From Sporosarcina koreensis (GTDB taxonomy: Bacteria > Bacillota > Bacilli > Bacillales_A > Planococcaceae), in the NCBI RefSeq assembly GCF_000826145.2, contig NZ_LN651337.1, forward strand, positions 1,774,945 to 1,838,944: a stretch of DNA of 64,000 nucleotides, in the 5' to 3' direction. The position numbers and the translations under genes are program-made. Positions 8,518-15,415 of the stretch are shown here, in pieces (within the stretch, counting starts at the first letter, position 1; each line of letters starts with the position of its first letter). The notes beneath the pieces were generated by a model. The model saw only the letters and a list, made by a program, of their open reading frames with translations, was not told the origin of the DNA and ran no database searches.

Positions 8518-10740
8518 TCATAATGCTGCGGGCACACGGACCGTCACCTTGAACAGATCCCCGTCCACCTGGATATCCATCGACCCGCCATGCATGTCGA
8601 CGATCGACTGGGCGATCGCCAAGCCGAGTCCGGAGCCTTCCGTATGACGTGACGCATCCCCCCGCTTGAAGCGTTCGTACAGTTCATCGACGTTTTCCTC
8701 GAGTTCATAGGCCGTGATGTTCTTGATGGTGAATTCGGCGGTTCCTCCAATTTCCCGGAGTGTCACGTAGACCCGTGTCCCCGGCAGTGAATATTTCAGC
8801 GCATTGCCGATCAGGTTGTCGAGCATGCGCCACCAACGCTGTCCATCGACGATAGCGGGCACAGGCTCCTCGGGCACGGCTACCCGGAAGTCGAGCGGAA
8901 TTTTCGCCATCCGTTCCGAATGCTCCCCGACCGCCTGGCGGACGAGCTGTGACAGGTCGACGCGCTGTTTGTACAGTTCCATTGTACCGCTCGACATCTT
9001 CGACACTTCGAACAGATCCTCGATCAGCGTTTTCAGGCGCTGCGATTTGCGGTCCAGCACATCGACGTACTCCGCCCGTTCCGTCTCGGACAGTCCTGGG
9101 TTCTTCAGCAGGTCGGTGTAGGTGATGATGGACGTCAGCGGTGTCCGCAGATCATGGCTCACATTGGTGATGAGCTCCGTCTTCATGCGTTCGCTTTTCG
9201 CCTGGCTGCTGACGGACCGCTCCACCCCTTCACGGAGATTGTTGAGATTGGCGGCATGGGCAGCGAATGGAGAACGCCCGATGACCGGGATGTCGCGGTT
9301 CAGCCGGCCCGCCGCCATTTCATCCGTCGCTGTGAGAATCTTGCCGAGATACCCCATCCGGCGCATGTAGAAGAATAATACAGGCAGCCCGAGGAACAGT
9401 ACGCAGAATGCATAGATGACGAACAAGACAGGTTCCATTGCCCCCACCACGAACCCGACGCCTGCAAGGAAGAATCCGAACAGCAGCAGCAGGGTCTGGA
9501 TGGCAATGGAGCGGTTCTGGAAGACTGCTCTGCTGTATTCCAGGAATTTCATCATATAACTGTCCCGCATTTCAGATGCGAATCGTCCCGGCTGGCGATA
9601 CTGCACGATGGCATTCCCCACTTGGAACGTCAAACCGGCAATTATCACAGCATTCAAGAGGAAGTAGATTGCCCCTCTGACCGGGTTGAACGAATACTCC
9701 CCAAATGCCATCATATTCAGCCTGCCTGAAATGCCGTTCGCCATGCTAAGGACATTCACAAGCAAAAACAGGAAGACGGCAGCTTTCACATCGATTTTAA
9801 GTGCATTATATCGATCCGTAAACGGAAGGTCGACAAACCAAGTCCATTTGAACTTCCAGATGGTGAGCAAACTGACGAGTGCCGCGATTCCGGCAACCCC
9901 TGACAGCAGCAGCATGATCTTCAGCGAGTTGTACTCCTTCACTTCCTCGTAGAGAACTCCGCCCTTGTCAAATGCTGAAGCCGGCACGTGTACAGTCCCC
10001 TTATAGAGAGTATGCGAAGGGAAAATCGCATCGATATCCCGTGCGGATAAGGAAATCCCTTCCCCATTATACAGCTCGCCCTGGATCGTCCCTTCATACA
10101 TCCTGTCGATTCCATCGAGGTCCTGGCCGTCGATCTTCAGATATCCCGTGTTCTCATTGAACTCCTTTTCGTACGGGGCTGTTCCGGCTGTATCCCCGCG
10201 TCTGACGGATTCACCGCCTGCAACAGGCGTCAGTTCATAGGCAGCAGGGATGGCCAGACTGCCGCTTTCCGTTTTCGCATCCTGCAGAATCTGGGAGAGG
10301 ATGTACTTTTTCTTTTGAAGAATCTTCTCCTCGACATAGGCATCATCCTCGAAGTTTTTTCGGATATCGGCTATTTTTCCATCCCGCTCTTCCACCAGTG
10401 CCTTTTTCACTTCAGGCTGGTTCTCCGCTTCCCGGATCTGGTCCCTGTACTGCATGTCGATATTTTCGACCTGCGATGCCAGACTGCCGTAATACGTCCG
10501 GTACGCTTCAATTTCTTCCTGGGAGGCCGTCAGTTTCTTCTCAGCCTCCCCGAGTTCCACCGGATTCAGCACATTGCGGCCCAGTTCCCTGTAGAAATCA
10601 TCCATATGGCTCTGGAATTGGCCGGACTGCGTATAATCCTTGAACAGGATGGAAAAACCGTGGCTCGTGAATGTAACAAGTCCGCCGATCGCAATCGCCG
10701 CCAGCATCGACCAGATGAGCATCGGTGTGAATCGCTTCAT
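8518..10740 (-). CDS. Sensor histidine kinase (VanS/YcbM-like)
   Basis: A 740-residue membrane kinase. A helix at about 8-30 is followed by a long outside domain (to about 275) containing a coiled-coil rich in Glu/Lys, then several hydrophobic segments (about 280-460), a HAMP-like linker, the H-box SHDLRTPLTS with His529, an N-box DNLIGNALKYS and an ATP lid GSGLGLAIAQS. It phosphorylates the OmpR-type regulator encoded at 10897. The extra membrane helices in mid-protein are unusual for the class. Signal unknown. The start overlaps the stop of the 60-residue gene (TAATG), indicating coupling. Confidence 0.88.
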   Translation of the reverse strand: MKRFTPMLIWSMLAAIAIGGLVTFTSHGFSILFKDYTQSGQFQSHMDDFYRELGRNVLNPVELGEAEKKLTASQEEIEAYRTYYGSLASQVENIDMQYRDQIREAENQPEVKKALVEERDGKIADIRKNFEDDAYVEEKILQKKKYILSQILQDAKTESGSLAIPAAYELTPVAGGESVRRGDTAGTAPYEKEFNENTGYLKIDGQDLDGIDRMYEGTIQGELYNGEGISLSARDIDAIFPSHTLYKGTVHVPASAFDKGGVLYEEVKEYNSLKIMLLLSGVAGIAALVSLLTIWKFKWTWFVDLPFTDRYNALKIDVKAAVFLFLLVNVLSMANGISGRLNMMAFGEYSFNPVRGAIYFLLNAVIIAGLTFQVGNAIVQYRQPGRFASEMRDSYMMKFLEYSRAVFQNRSIAIQTLLLLFGFFLAGVGFVVGAMEPVLFVIYAFCVLFLGLPVLFFYMRRMGYLGKILTATDEMAAGRLNRDIPVIGRSPFAAHAANLNNLREGVERSVSSQAKSERMKTELITNVSHDLRTPLTSIITYTDLLKNPGLSETERAEYVDVLDRKSQRLKTLIEDLFEVSKMSSGTMELYKQRVDLSQLVRQAVGEHSERMAKIPLDFRVAVPEEPVPAIVDGQRWWRMLDNLIGNALKYSLPGTRVYVTLREIGGTAEFTIKNITAYELEENVDELYERFKRGDASRHTEGSGLGLAIAQSIVDMHGGSMDIQVDGDLFKVTVRVPAAL

Positions 10741-10922
10741 TAAATCGTCTCTCCTTTGATGATCCGGATGAAATACGCCACCGTGCGGCTGGTGCGGTCG
10801 ATTCCGCTGCCGGCAAGGTCGGTGATGTGCGGGAAGCAGTACGCCAGGCTTGCTGCCGCAATAACGATGGACGCCAATGACCAGTACAGCGCACTGTTAT
10901 TTTTCGATTTTGTACCCAACAC
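10740..10922 (-). CDS. Small membrane protein between regulator and kinase
   Basis: A 60-residue protein starting at a GTG, with one clear membrane helix (about residues 12-32). The first 26 bases overlap the end of the response regulator gene and its stop overlaps the kinase start, so all three genes are translationally linked. I recognise no family. It may modulate the kinase, as LiaF-type or small accessory proteins do in other systems, but this is inference. Confidence 0.65.
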   Translation of the reverse strand: MLGTKSKNNSALYWSLASIVIAAASLAYCFPHITDLAGSGIDRTSRTVAYFIRIIKGETI

Positions 10923-11586
10923 CCCACACCACCTTTACATATCTTGGATTTTTCGGATCAGCTTCGATCTTTTCCCGGATCTTCCGGATATGGACCGCTA
11001 CGATATTTTCCGCATTGTACGCTTCTTCGTTCCACACCCGTTCGTAGATCTCGTTGATTGAGAATACGCGTCCCGGATGCTTCATGAGCAGCTCCGTGAT
11101 TTTGAATTCGATCGGTGTCAGACGGACAGGCGTTCCGTCGAGCGTCAGTGTCTTCGCCTCTTCATCCAGTTCAAGCCCCCCGACGGACAGGGTGGAACTT
11201 CCATCGTACGTACCGAGCTGGACATAGCGCCGGAGCTGTGATTTAACCCGCGCCATCAGTTCCATCGGTTGGAACGGCTTCGCGACATAATCATCCGCAC
11301 CGACGGACAGTCCGTGTATTTTGTCCGATTCCTCCACTTTTGCGCTGAGCATGATGATCGGAATATTCTGCGCTTCCCGGATTTTGAAAGTGGCGGTGAT
11401 GCCGTCCATAGTAGGCATCATGATGTCCAGGATGAGCAGATGCACCTCTTCCGTTTCCAGCAGCTCCAATGCTTCCCGTCCGTCTGATGCTTTCAGCACA
11501 CGATATCCTTCGTTTTTCAGATAAATTTCGATTCCGTCGCGGATTTCCTTGTCATCATCCGCCACTACTACTGTCATGGCCGCCAT
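10897..11586 (-). CDS. OmpR/PhoB-type response regulator
   Basis: A 229-residue regulator: a receiver domain with acidic DDD at 10-12, phospho-acceptor Asp54 in LLILDIMMP and Lys in KPF, then a winged-helix domain (LTPIEFKITELLMKHPGRVFS to VWGVGYKIEK). It resembles VanR-like regulators. The start at MAAMTVVVADDD is chosen because AGAGGTG lies six bases upstream; an in-frame Met 33 bases earlier lacks a ribosome site. It is the first gene of a three-gene operon with the small membrane protein and kinase. Confidence 0.9.
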   Translation of the reverse strand: MAAMTVVVADDDKEIRDGIEIYLKNEGYRVLKASDGREALELLETEEVHLLILDIMMPTMDGITATFKIREAQNIPIIMLSAKVEESDKIHGLSVGADDYVAKPFQPMELMARVKSQLRRYVQLGTYDGSSTLSVGGLELDEEAKTLTLDGTPVRLTPIEFKITELLMKHPGRVFSINEIYERVWNEEAYNAENIVAVHIRKIREKIEADPKNPRYVKVVWGVGYKIEK

Positions 11587-11731
11587 CTGCCGCACCTCTT
11601 TCCCACTCGTTATATTCATTGTAACAGGGACTTCTTAACAATTGAGAAGGGAAATAATGAAGAAATTCTTAAGAACGGGAGGCGGATGGATTGGCGGAAA
11701 CCGCACATACTTTTTTGAGGAGGTGAGCGAC

Positions 11732-11908
11732 GTGGAAAAAGAGGAAAAGCGAAAGCACAAAGCGAAGCAGCTGGGCCGTGAGGAATTCGGATTTGGCATG
11801 GACTTAAGCCCGGATGACTTCGATGTGATCGGACAGAATGATGCTGCGAAAAAGCACAATCGACAAACAGGAAAGTCGCAGGGAAGAGAAAATTCCAAAC
11901 GCAAATAA
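11732..11908 (+). CDS. Small basic hydrophilic protein
   Basis: A 58-residue protein starting at GTG, with a strong GAGGAGGTGAG ribosome site six bases upstream. It is rich in Lys, Glu and Asn (VEKEEKRKHKAKQLGREEF; NRQTGKSQGRENSKRK) and has no membrane segment. It looks like the small disordered proteins common in Bacillales; no family recognised. A perfect terminator follows. Confidence 0.6.
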   Translation: MEKEEKRKHKAKQLGREEFGFGMDLSPDDFDVIGQNDAAKKHNRQTGKSQGRENSKRK

Positions 11909-11914
11909 AGTCGC

Positions 11915-11951
11915 AAAATCCCCCGTTTCGAATAAAACGGGGGATTTCCTT
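11915..11951. terminator. Bidirectional terminator
   Basis: AAATCCCCCGTTT (11916-11928) pairs with AAACGGGGGATTT (11935-11947), flanked by A- and T-rich sequence. It separates the small plus-strand gene from the convergent cation transporter. Confidence 0.85.
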
Positions 11952-11955
11952 TCAA

Positions 11956-12864
11956 TTAGTGACGCGGCCCTTCCTCATCCAGGACATGTTGATAGGCCGG
12001 AGGTTCGAACTGAATGGTGCTATGATGAATGTTTTCCTCAGCGAGCCGTCGTTCGATTTCAGTCAGCAGGGGCTTCGCCTTGCGCATTGTGAAATCAGAG
12101 CGGACTTCGATATGGCATGCGATCGCATTGAACCCGCTTGAGATGGACCAGATGTGCAAATCATGGACATCCGTCACTTCCTCAAACGAACGGAGTTGTT
12201 TTTCAACCGCTTGGATATCCACTTCCGATGGAGTCCCTTCCATCAGCACGTGAACAGCATCCCGGGTGACCCGCCAGCCGCTTATCAACACTAAAATCGC
12301 CACGACGATGCTGGCCAGGGGATCCGCCCAGCTCCAATCGAAAAACATGATCAGGAAAGCGGCGAGTATCGCACCCACCGATCCTAACAGATCGCCGAGC
12401 ACATGCAAAAATGCAGCCCGTACATTCAAATTACCGTGCGTATCCCCCTTCCGCATAATGTAAGCTACGAGAAGATTGACGACAAGTCCGGCAATGGCAA
12501 TCCATAGCATGCCGATTGATGAGACATCCGGAGGTTCCGCAAAACGTCGGAATGCCTCCACTAAAATAACTATGGAGACTGCCAACAGGGCTGTGCCATT
12601 GAAGACAGCAGCCAGTATTTCAAAACGGCGATAGCCGAACGTCTTCTGGGGGTCCGCCGATTTTGCACCCAGTGTGAACGCAAGGACACCGACACCGAGC
12701 GATATGGAATCACTCAGCATATGACCTGCATCCGATAATAGGGCGAGACTGTTCGTAAGAAATCCGCCTGCCGCCTCTATGATCATATACACTGTAGTGA
12801 TGAGGAAGCTGAACAAGAGGACTTTCCGGCTTGCTGTTTGACCATGATCATGAGTATGCGCCAT
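11956..12864 (-). CDS. czcD: Cation diffusion facilitator (CzcD-like)
   Basis: A 302-residue CDF transporter exporting Zn2+/Cd2+/Co2+ in exchange for protons. A His-rich N-terminus (MAHTHDHG) is followed by six membrane helices. Metal-site motifs SDAGHMLSDS (helix 2) and HVLGDLLGS (helix 5) are present, and the cytoplasmic domain has VHDLHIWSISSG. GAAGGAGGGG lies upstream of MAHTHDHG; the longer ORF to 13026 adds residues unlike the family. No metal-sensing repressor is adjacent. Confidence 0.9.
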   Translation of the reverse strand: MAHTHDHGQTASRKVLLFSFLITTVYMIIEAAGGFLTNSLALLSDAGHMLSDSISLGVGVLAFTLGAKSADPQKTFGYRRFEILAAVFNGTALLAVSIVILVEAFRRFAEPPDVSSIGMLWIAIAGLVVNLLVAYIMRKGDTHGNLNVRAAFLHVLGDLLGSVGAILAAFLIMFFDWSWADPLASIVVAILVLISGWRVTRDAVHVLMEGTPSEVDIQAVEKQLRSFEEVTDVHDLHIWSISSGFNAIACHIEVRSDFTMRKAKPLLTEIERRLAEENIHHSTIQFEPPAYQHVLDEEGPRH

Positions 12865-13026
12865 TGCAGCCCCTCCTTCAAATGAGCAGTTACATCCAAT
12901 ATTTCCAGGACATATCTTCAGGACAGTCTGCTCATCACTGTGTTTGTTTACTCCGATCCTGCCTGTGGAACGGGTAGCGCTCTTATCCACAAGTCGCCAT
13001 CCCAGACAGAACGAAAAAGCGGACAT

Positions 13027-13068
13027 GAAAAAACGGTCTGGAAATTAGCCATTCCAGACCGTTTTTAT
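13027..13068 (-). terminator. Terminator of KGG gene 1
   Basis: An inverted repeat AAAACGGTCTGGAA / TTCCAGACCGTTTT at about 13030-13065 with a T-run on the minus strand, just after the stop at 13080. Confidence 0.85.
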
Positions 13069-13079
13069 CATTCAATCAA

Positions 13080-13364
13080 TCAGTTATTGTCGCGTTGGTT
13101 GGCGCGTGCTTCTCCGCCTTTGCGGCCTGCCTCTGACTGGCTCATCTTGTTTGTGCCTGAAGTATCCTGGTTCGCACGGGCTTCGCCGCCCTTTTGACCG
13201 ATTTCTTCATAGAATTCCTTACCATGGCTATCAGATGTAGCTTCGCCGCCTTTTTTACCGATTTCCTGGTAGAATTCTTTGTCATGTGTTTGTGCTGTTT
13301 TCTCGCCGCCCATTTTACCTGCTTCTTCTACCGTCATTTTACCGTTGTTTTTTTCTTCAGCCAT
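13080..13364 (-). CDS. KGG-repeat general stress protein (GsiB-like), copy 1
   Basis: A 94-residue hydrophilic protein made of about four 20-22 residue KGG units (GKMGGEKTAQTHDKEFYQEI, GKKGGEATSDSHGKEFYEEI, GQKGGEARANQ, GRKGGEARANQRDNN). This is the Con-10/GsiB 'stress-induced bacterial acidophilic repeat' family; GsiB of B. subtilis is a sigma-B-dependent, hydrophilin-like protein. A TAGGAGG ribosome site lies upstream. No clear sigma-B site is seen within 75 bases, so it may be read from the copy-2 promoter. Last of three tandem paralogues. Confidence 0.9.
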   Translation of the reverse strand: MAEEKNNGKMTVEEAGKMGGEKTAQTHDKEFYQEIGKKGGEATSDSHGKEFYEEIGQKGGEARANQDTSGTNKMSQSEAGRKGGEARANQRDNN

Positions 13365-13443
13365 TTGTTATTCCTCCTATTTTTCATTCAAAAAATGAAT
13401 AGTTTTTGTGTTTTACTGAGGTATCATCTGTATAGTATCGAGA

Positions 13444-13794
13444 TTACTTGTTGTCGCGCTGGTTGGCGCGTGCTTCGCCGCCTTTTTTGCCTGCTTCGGA
13501 CTGGCTCATCTTGTTTGTACCTGAAGTGTCCTGGTTGGCACGTGCTTCGCCGCCTTTTTTACCAATCTCTTCATAGAACTCTTTATCATGATTCTTCGCT
13601 GTGGCTTCGCCGCCTTTTTCACCGATCTCCTGATAGAATTCCTTATCATGGTTCTTAGCTGTGGCTTCGCCGCCCTTTTTACCGATCTCTTCATAGAATC
13701 CTTTATCATGATTCTTCGCTGTCGCTTCGCCGCCTTTTTTGCCTGCTTCCTCTAGAGACATTTTACCGTTGTTGTTATTGTTGTCGTTTGCCAT
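13444..13794 (-). CDS. KGG-repeat general stress protein (GsiB-like), copy 2
   Basis: A 116-residue hydrophilin with five to six KGG units; the central HDKEFYEEIGKKGGEATAKN unit is repeated nearly identically three times, also at DNA level, suggesting recent repeat expansion. It begins MANDNNNNNGKMSLEEAGKK. AGGAGG lies before the ATG and a sigma-B-type promoter at 13843-13867. Likely protects cells during desiccation or osmotic stress, by analogy with GsiB. It shares its C-terminal SGTNKMSQSEAGKKGGEARA segment with copy 1. Confidence 0.9.
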   Translation of the reverse strand: MANDNNNNNGKMSLEEAGKKGGEATAKNHDKGFYEEIGKKGGEATAKNHDKEFYQEIGEKGGEATAKNHDKEFYEEIGKKGGEARANQDTSGTNKMSQSEAGKKGGEARANQRDNK

Positions 13795-13842
13795 TTTGAA
13801 TTCCTCCTAATTTTTTTAATTAATAAGTAACGTATCGTTTAT

Positions 13843-13867
13843 ATTCCCGATAGCTTTTCTTTTAAAC
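13843..13867 (-). promoter_or_regulatory. Sigma-B-type promoter of KGG copy 2
   Basis: On the minus strand GTTTAA (13862-13867), a 13-base spacer and GGGAAT (13843-13848), an exact match to the general-stress consensus, 49 bases before the start codon. Confidence 0.88.
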
Positions 13868-13902
13868 TTCCTGCCGTTCATTTTTTATATTATCTTGTCA
13901 GA

Positions 13903-14115
13903 TCACTGATCATCGCGCTGCTTCGCACGGGCTTCGCCGCCTTTGTGGCCGATGTCTTCGTAGAATTCCTTACCGTGGCTATTGGCAGTTGCTTCGCCGC
14001 CCTTTTTGCCGATTTCCTGGTAGAACTCTTTGTCATGATTCTTAGCAGTTGCTTCGCCGCCTTTTTTGCCTGCCTCTTCAAGTGACATCTTACCGTTTTT
14101 GTTATCGTCAGCCAT
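13903..14115 (-). CDS. KGG-repeat general stress protein (GsiB-like), copy 3
   Basis: A 70-residue member with three KGG units (GKKGGEATAKNHDKEFYQEI, GKKGGEATANSHGKEFYEDI, GHKGGEARAKQRDDQ). It is the shortest and first of three tandem copies, with its own AGGAGG ribosome site and a sigma-B-type promoter at 14163-14187. Family and role as for the neighbouring copies; it lacks their SGTNKMSQ segment. Confidence 0.9.
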   Translation of the reverse strand: MADDNKNGKMSLEEAGKKGGEATAKNHDKEFYQEIGKKGGEATANSHGKEFYEDIGHKGGEARAKQRDDQ

Positions 14116-14162
14116 GTGTAATTCCTCCTAAAATTTGATGTTTTATGTTGCGTACAGGTTAT

Positions 14163-14187
14163 ATTCCCACCGCTCCTCTTCTTAAAC
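14163..14187 (-). promoter_or_regulatory. Sigma-B-type promoter of KGG copy 3
   Basis: On the minus strand GTTTAA (14182-14187), a 13-base spacer and GGGAAT (14163-14168), 48 bases before the start codon. Confidence 0.88.
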
Positions 14188-14260
14188 ATTTGACGGGTTG
14201 TTCGTTACGTTAACTTATGGTAAGGACTATCCGGTCTGACAGGTAATTATATAGAAGGAA

Positions 14261-14386
14261 TTGAATAGCTTGCAGATTTTACTGGAAGAAAAAGGAGTTC
14301 ACTATATCTATTCCAATCACCAACAACCGTTGATTATGCCGCTTGCCGGTCTGTACGAAACACCGCCGGGATGGTACACTGAGTAG
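14261..14386 (+). CDS. Possible 41-residue leader ORF upstream of queT
   Basis: An in-frame run from TTG (14261 or 14270) to TAG encodes about 38-41 residues ending LAGLYETPPGWYTE. An AGAAGG sequence lies near the start but the spacing is poor. It ends just before the preQ1 riboswitch, and its last codons contain an extended -10 (TGGTACACT at 14372-14380) that may be the queT promoter. Weakly supported; no family recognised. Confidence 0.25.
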   Translation: MNSLQILLEEKGVHYIYSNHQQPLIMPLAGLYETPPGWYTE

Positions 14387-14396
14387 CGGTCAACAT

Positions 14397-14434
14397 ACGT
14401 GGTTCGAAATCCTCCCACGCAAAAAAACTAAGGA
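14397..14434 (+). ncRNA. preQ1-I riboswitch
   Basis: P1 stem CGTGG (14398-14402) with CCACG (14415-14419), a pyrimidine-rich loop, then the hallmark A-rich run and CTAAGGA tail (14421-14434). The tail includes the Shine-Dalgarno of queT, so ligand-dependent folding of the pseudoknot would hide the ribosome site. The downstream gene is the expected queuosine-precursor transporter. The family is known to sense pre-queuosine1. Confidence 0.85.
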
Positions 14435-14447
14435 GCCCAGTCATCAT

Positions 14448-14933
14448 ATGAAAACAAAAACTCTGGCAGTCAGCGGTATTGTAGGAGCATTGTACGTAGC
14501 AGTCATGATCGTCATCGCTCCGTTCGGATTTACCAACATCCAGTTCCGCCTGGCTGAAATCTTCAACCATCTGGTGGTCTTCAATAAGAAGTACTTTGCT
14601 GGCATCGTCATCGGCGTATTCGTGTCGAATCTGCTGTTGTCGGAAGTCGGGCCACTCGATCTGATCTTCGGCGTCGGCCATACGGCCCTTTCACTTGGTA
14701 TCACCATCCTGCTCGTGAAAAAGGTTTCCGCTCCGGTGACGCGCATGTTCATCAGCACGGCCGTCTTCACCTGCACAATGGGCATCATCGCCTGGCAGCT
14801 GCAGCTTGTACTCGGTTTCCCGTTCTGGATCACGTGGGGCTACTTATCGATCAGTGAATTCATCGTCATGGCAATCGGCATCCCGCTGATGGCAGCACTG
14901 AACAAACGGGTGCCGCTCGGAAAACTGATCTGA
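14448..14933 (+). CDS. queT: QueT family queuosine-precursor transporter
   Basis: A 161-residue membrane protein with about five helices, the predicted substrate-binding (S) component of an ECF transporter for queuosine precursors (preQ0/preQ1 or queuine). Family features are the N-terminal VSGIVGALYVAVMIVIAPFG and the FRLAEIFNHL segment. The start at MKTKTLAV is fixed by AAGGAG inside the riboswitch tail; the longer ORF from 14343 would run through the riboswitch. The ECF energising module is not in this window. Confidence 0.9.
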   Translation: MKTKTLAVSGIVGALYVAVMIVIAPFGFTNIQFRLAEIFNHLVVFNKKYFAGIVIGVFVSNLLLSEVGPLDLIFGVGHTALSLGITILLVKKVSAPVTRMFISTAVFTCTMGIIAWQLQLVLGFPFWITWGYLSISEFIVMAIGIPLMAALNKRVPLGKLI

Positions 14934-14946
14934 GAGAGGCGATTGT

Positions 14947-15177
14947 ATGTATCTCACTATGGAAGAAACTGCGGATCAGCTCGGCATGCCGCTGGAACAG
15001 GTCCGTCGATATGTATTGAACGGAAAAATCCGGGCAGTGCACGATGGAAACGACTGGCTCATCAATGAAGATCAGTTCAGTCTGTATTTCGAACAGCTCA
15101 AGCTGCTGAAGCAGCAGATCGATGACTGGCGGAACGAACCGATCCCGCCTGACCGTGATATAAAAGACGAAGATTGA
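14947..15177 (+). CDS. Excisionase-type helix-turn-helix protein
   Basis: A 76-residue protein whose first 50 residues match the excisionase/MerR-like DNA-binding fold (MYLTMEETADQLGMPLEQVRRYVLNGKIRAV, then NDWLINEDQF), followed by a charged helical tail. It starts 13 bases after queT, so it is probably cotranscribed and under the same riboswitch. No integrase or other mobile gene is nearby, so the family name should not be taken as function. A terminator follows. Confidence 0.75.
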   Translation: MYLTMEETADQLGMPLEQVRRYVLNGKIRAVHDGNDWLINEDQFSLYFEQLKLLKQQIDDWRNEPIPPDRDIKDED

Positions 15178-15180
15178 TTT

Positions 15181-15228
15181 GAAAAGCCGTCCGATGGCAG
15201 CTGTGTGCTGACGCTGGACGGCTTTTCG
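15181..15228 (+). terminator. Terminator of the queT operon
   Basis: AAAAGCCGTCC (15182-15192) pairs with GGACGGCTTTT (15216-15226), with an internal loop and T-rich tail. Confidence 0.8.
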
Positions 15229-15346
15229 TCTGTTTCCGAACTTATTTTTCTGACGGCTTGCTAACGCGTTTGATGGCTCAATGTTTTGTGAATACTGTAA
15301 AGAATAAGTGAGTGAATGAAGCTTTTCCAGCGGTGTATCAAACCGG

Positions 15347-15375
15347 TTGCACTTCTGTAGAATCAATAGTATAGT
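15347..15375 (+). promoter_or_regulatory. SigA promoter of the BCCT gene
   Basis: TTGCAC at 15347-15352, a 17-base spacer and TATAGT at 15370-15375, 41 bases before the start. Confidence 0.75.
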
Positions 15376-15415
15376 GGTAAACTGTTTGTTACAACTACAT
15401 CGTTAAGGGGGAACC

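Noticed and set aside
11642..11731. Upstream 30-codon extension of the small gene at 11732
   Set aside because: The strong GAGGAGGTGAG site sits six bases before the GTG at 11732, not before 11642.
14947..15177. Excisionase gene as evidence for a mobile element
   Set aside because: No integrase, attachment repeats or other element genes nearby; it follows queT by 13 bases like an ordinary operon gene.
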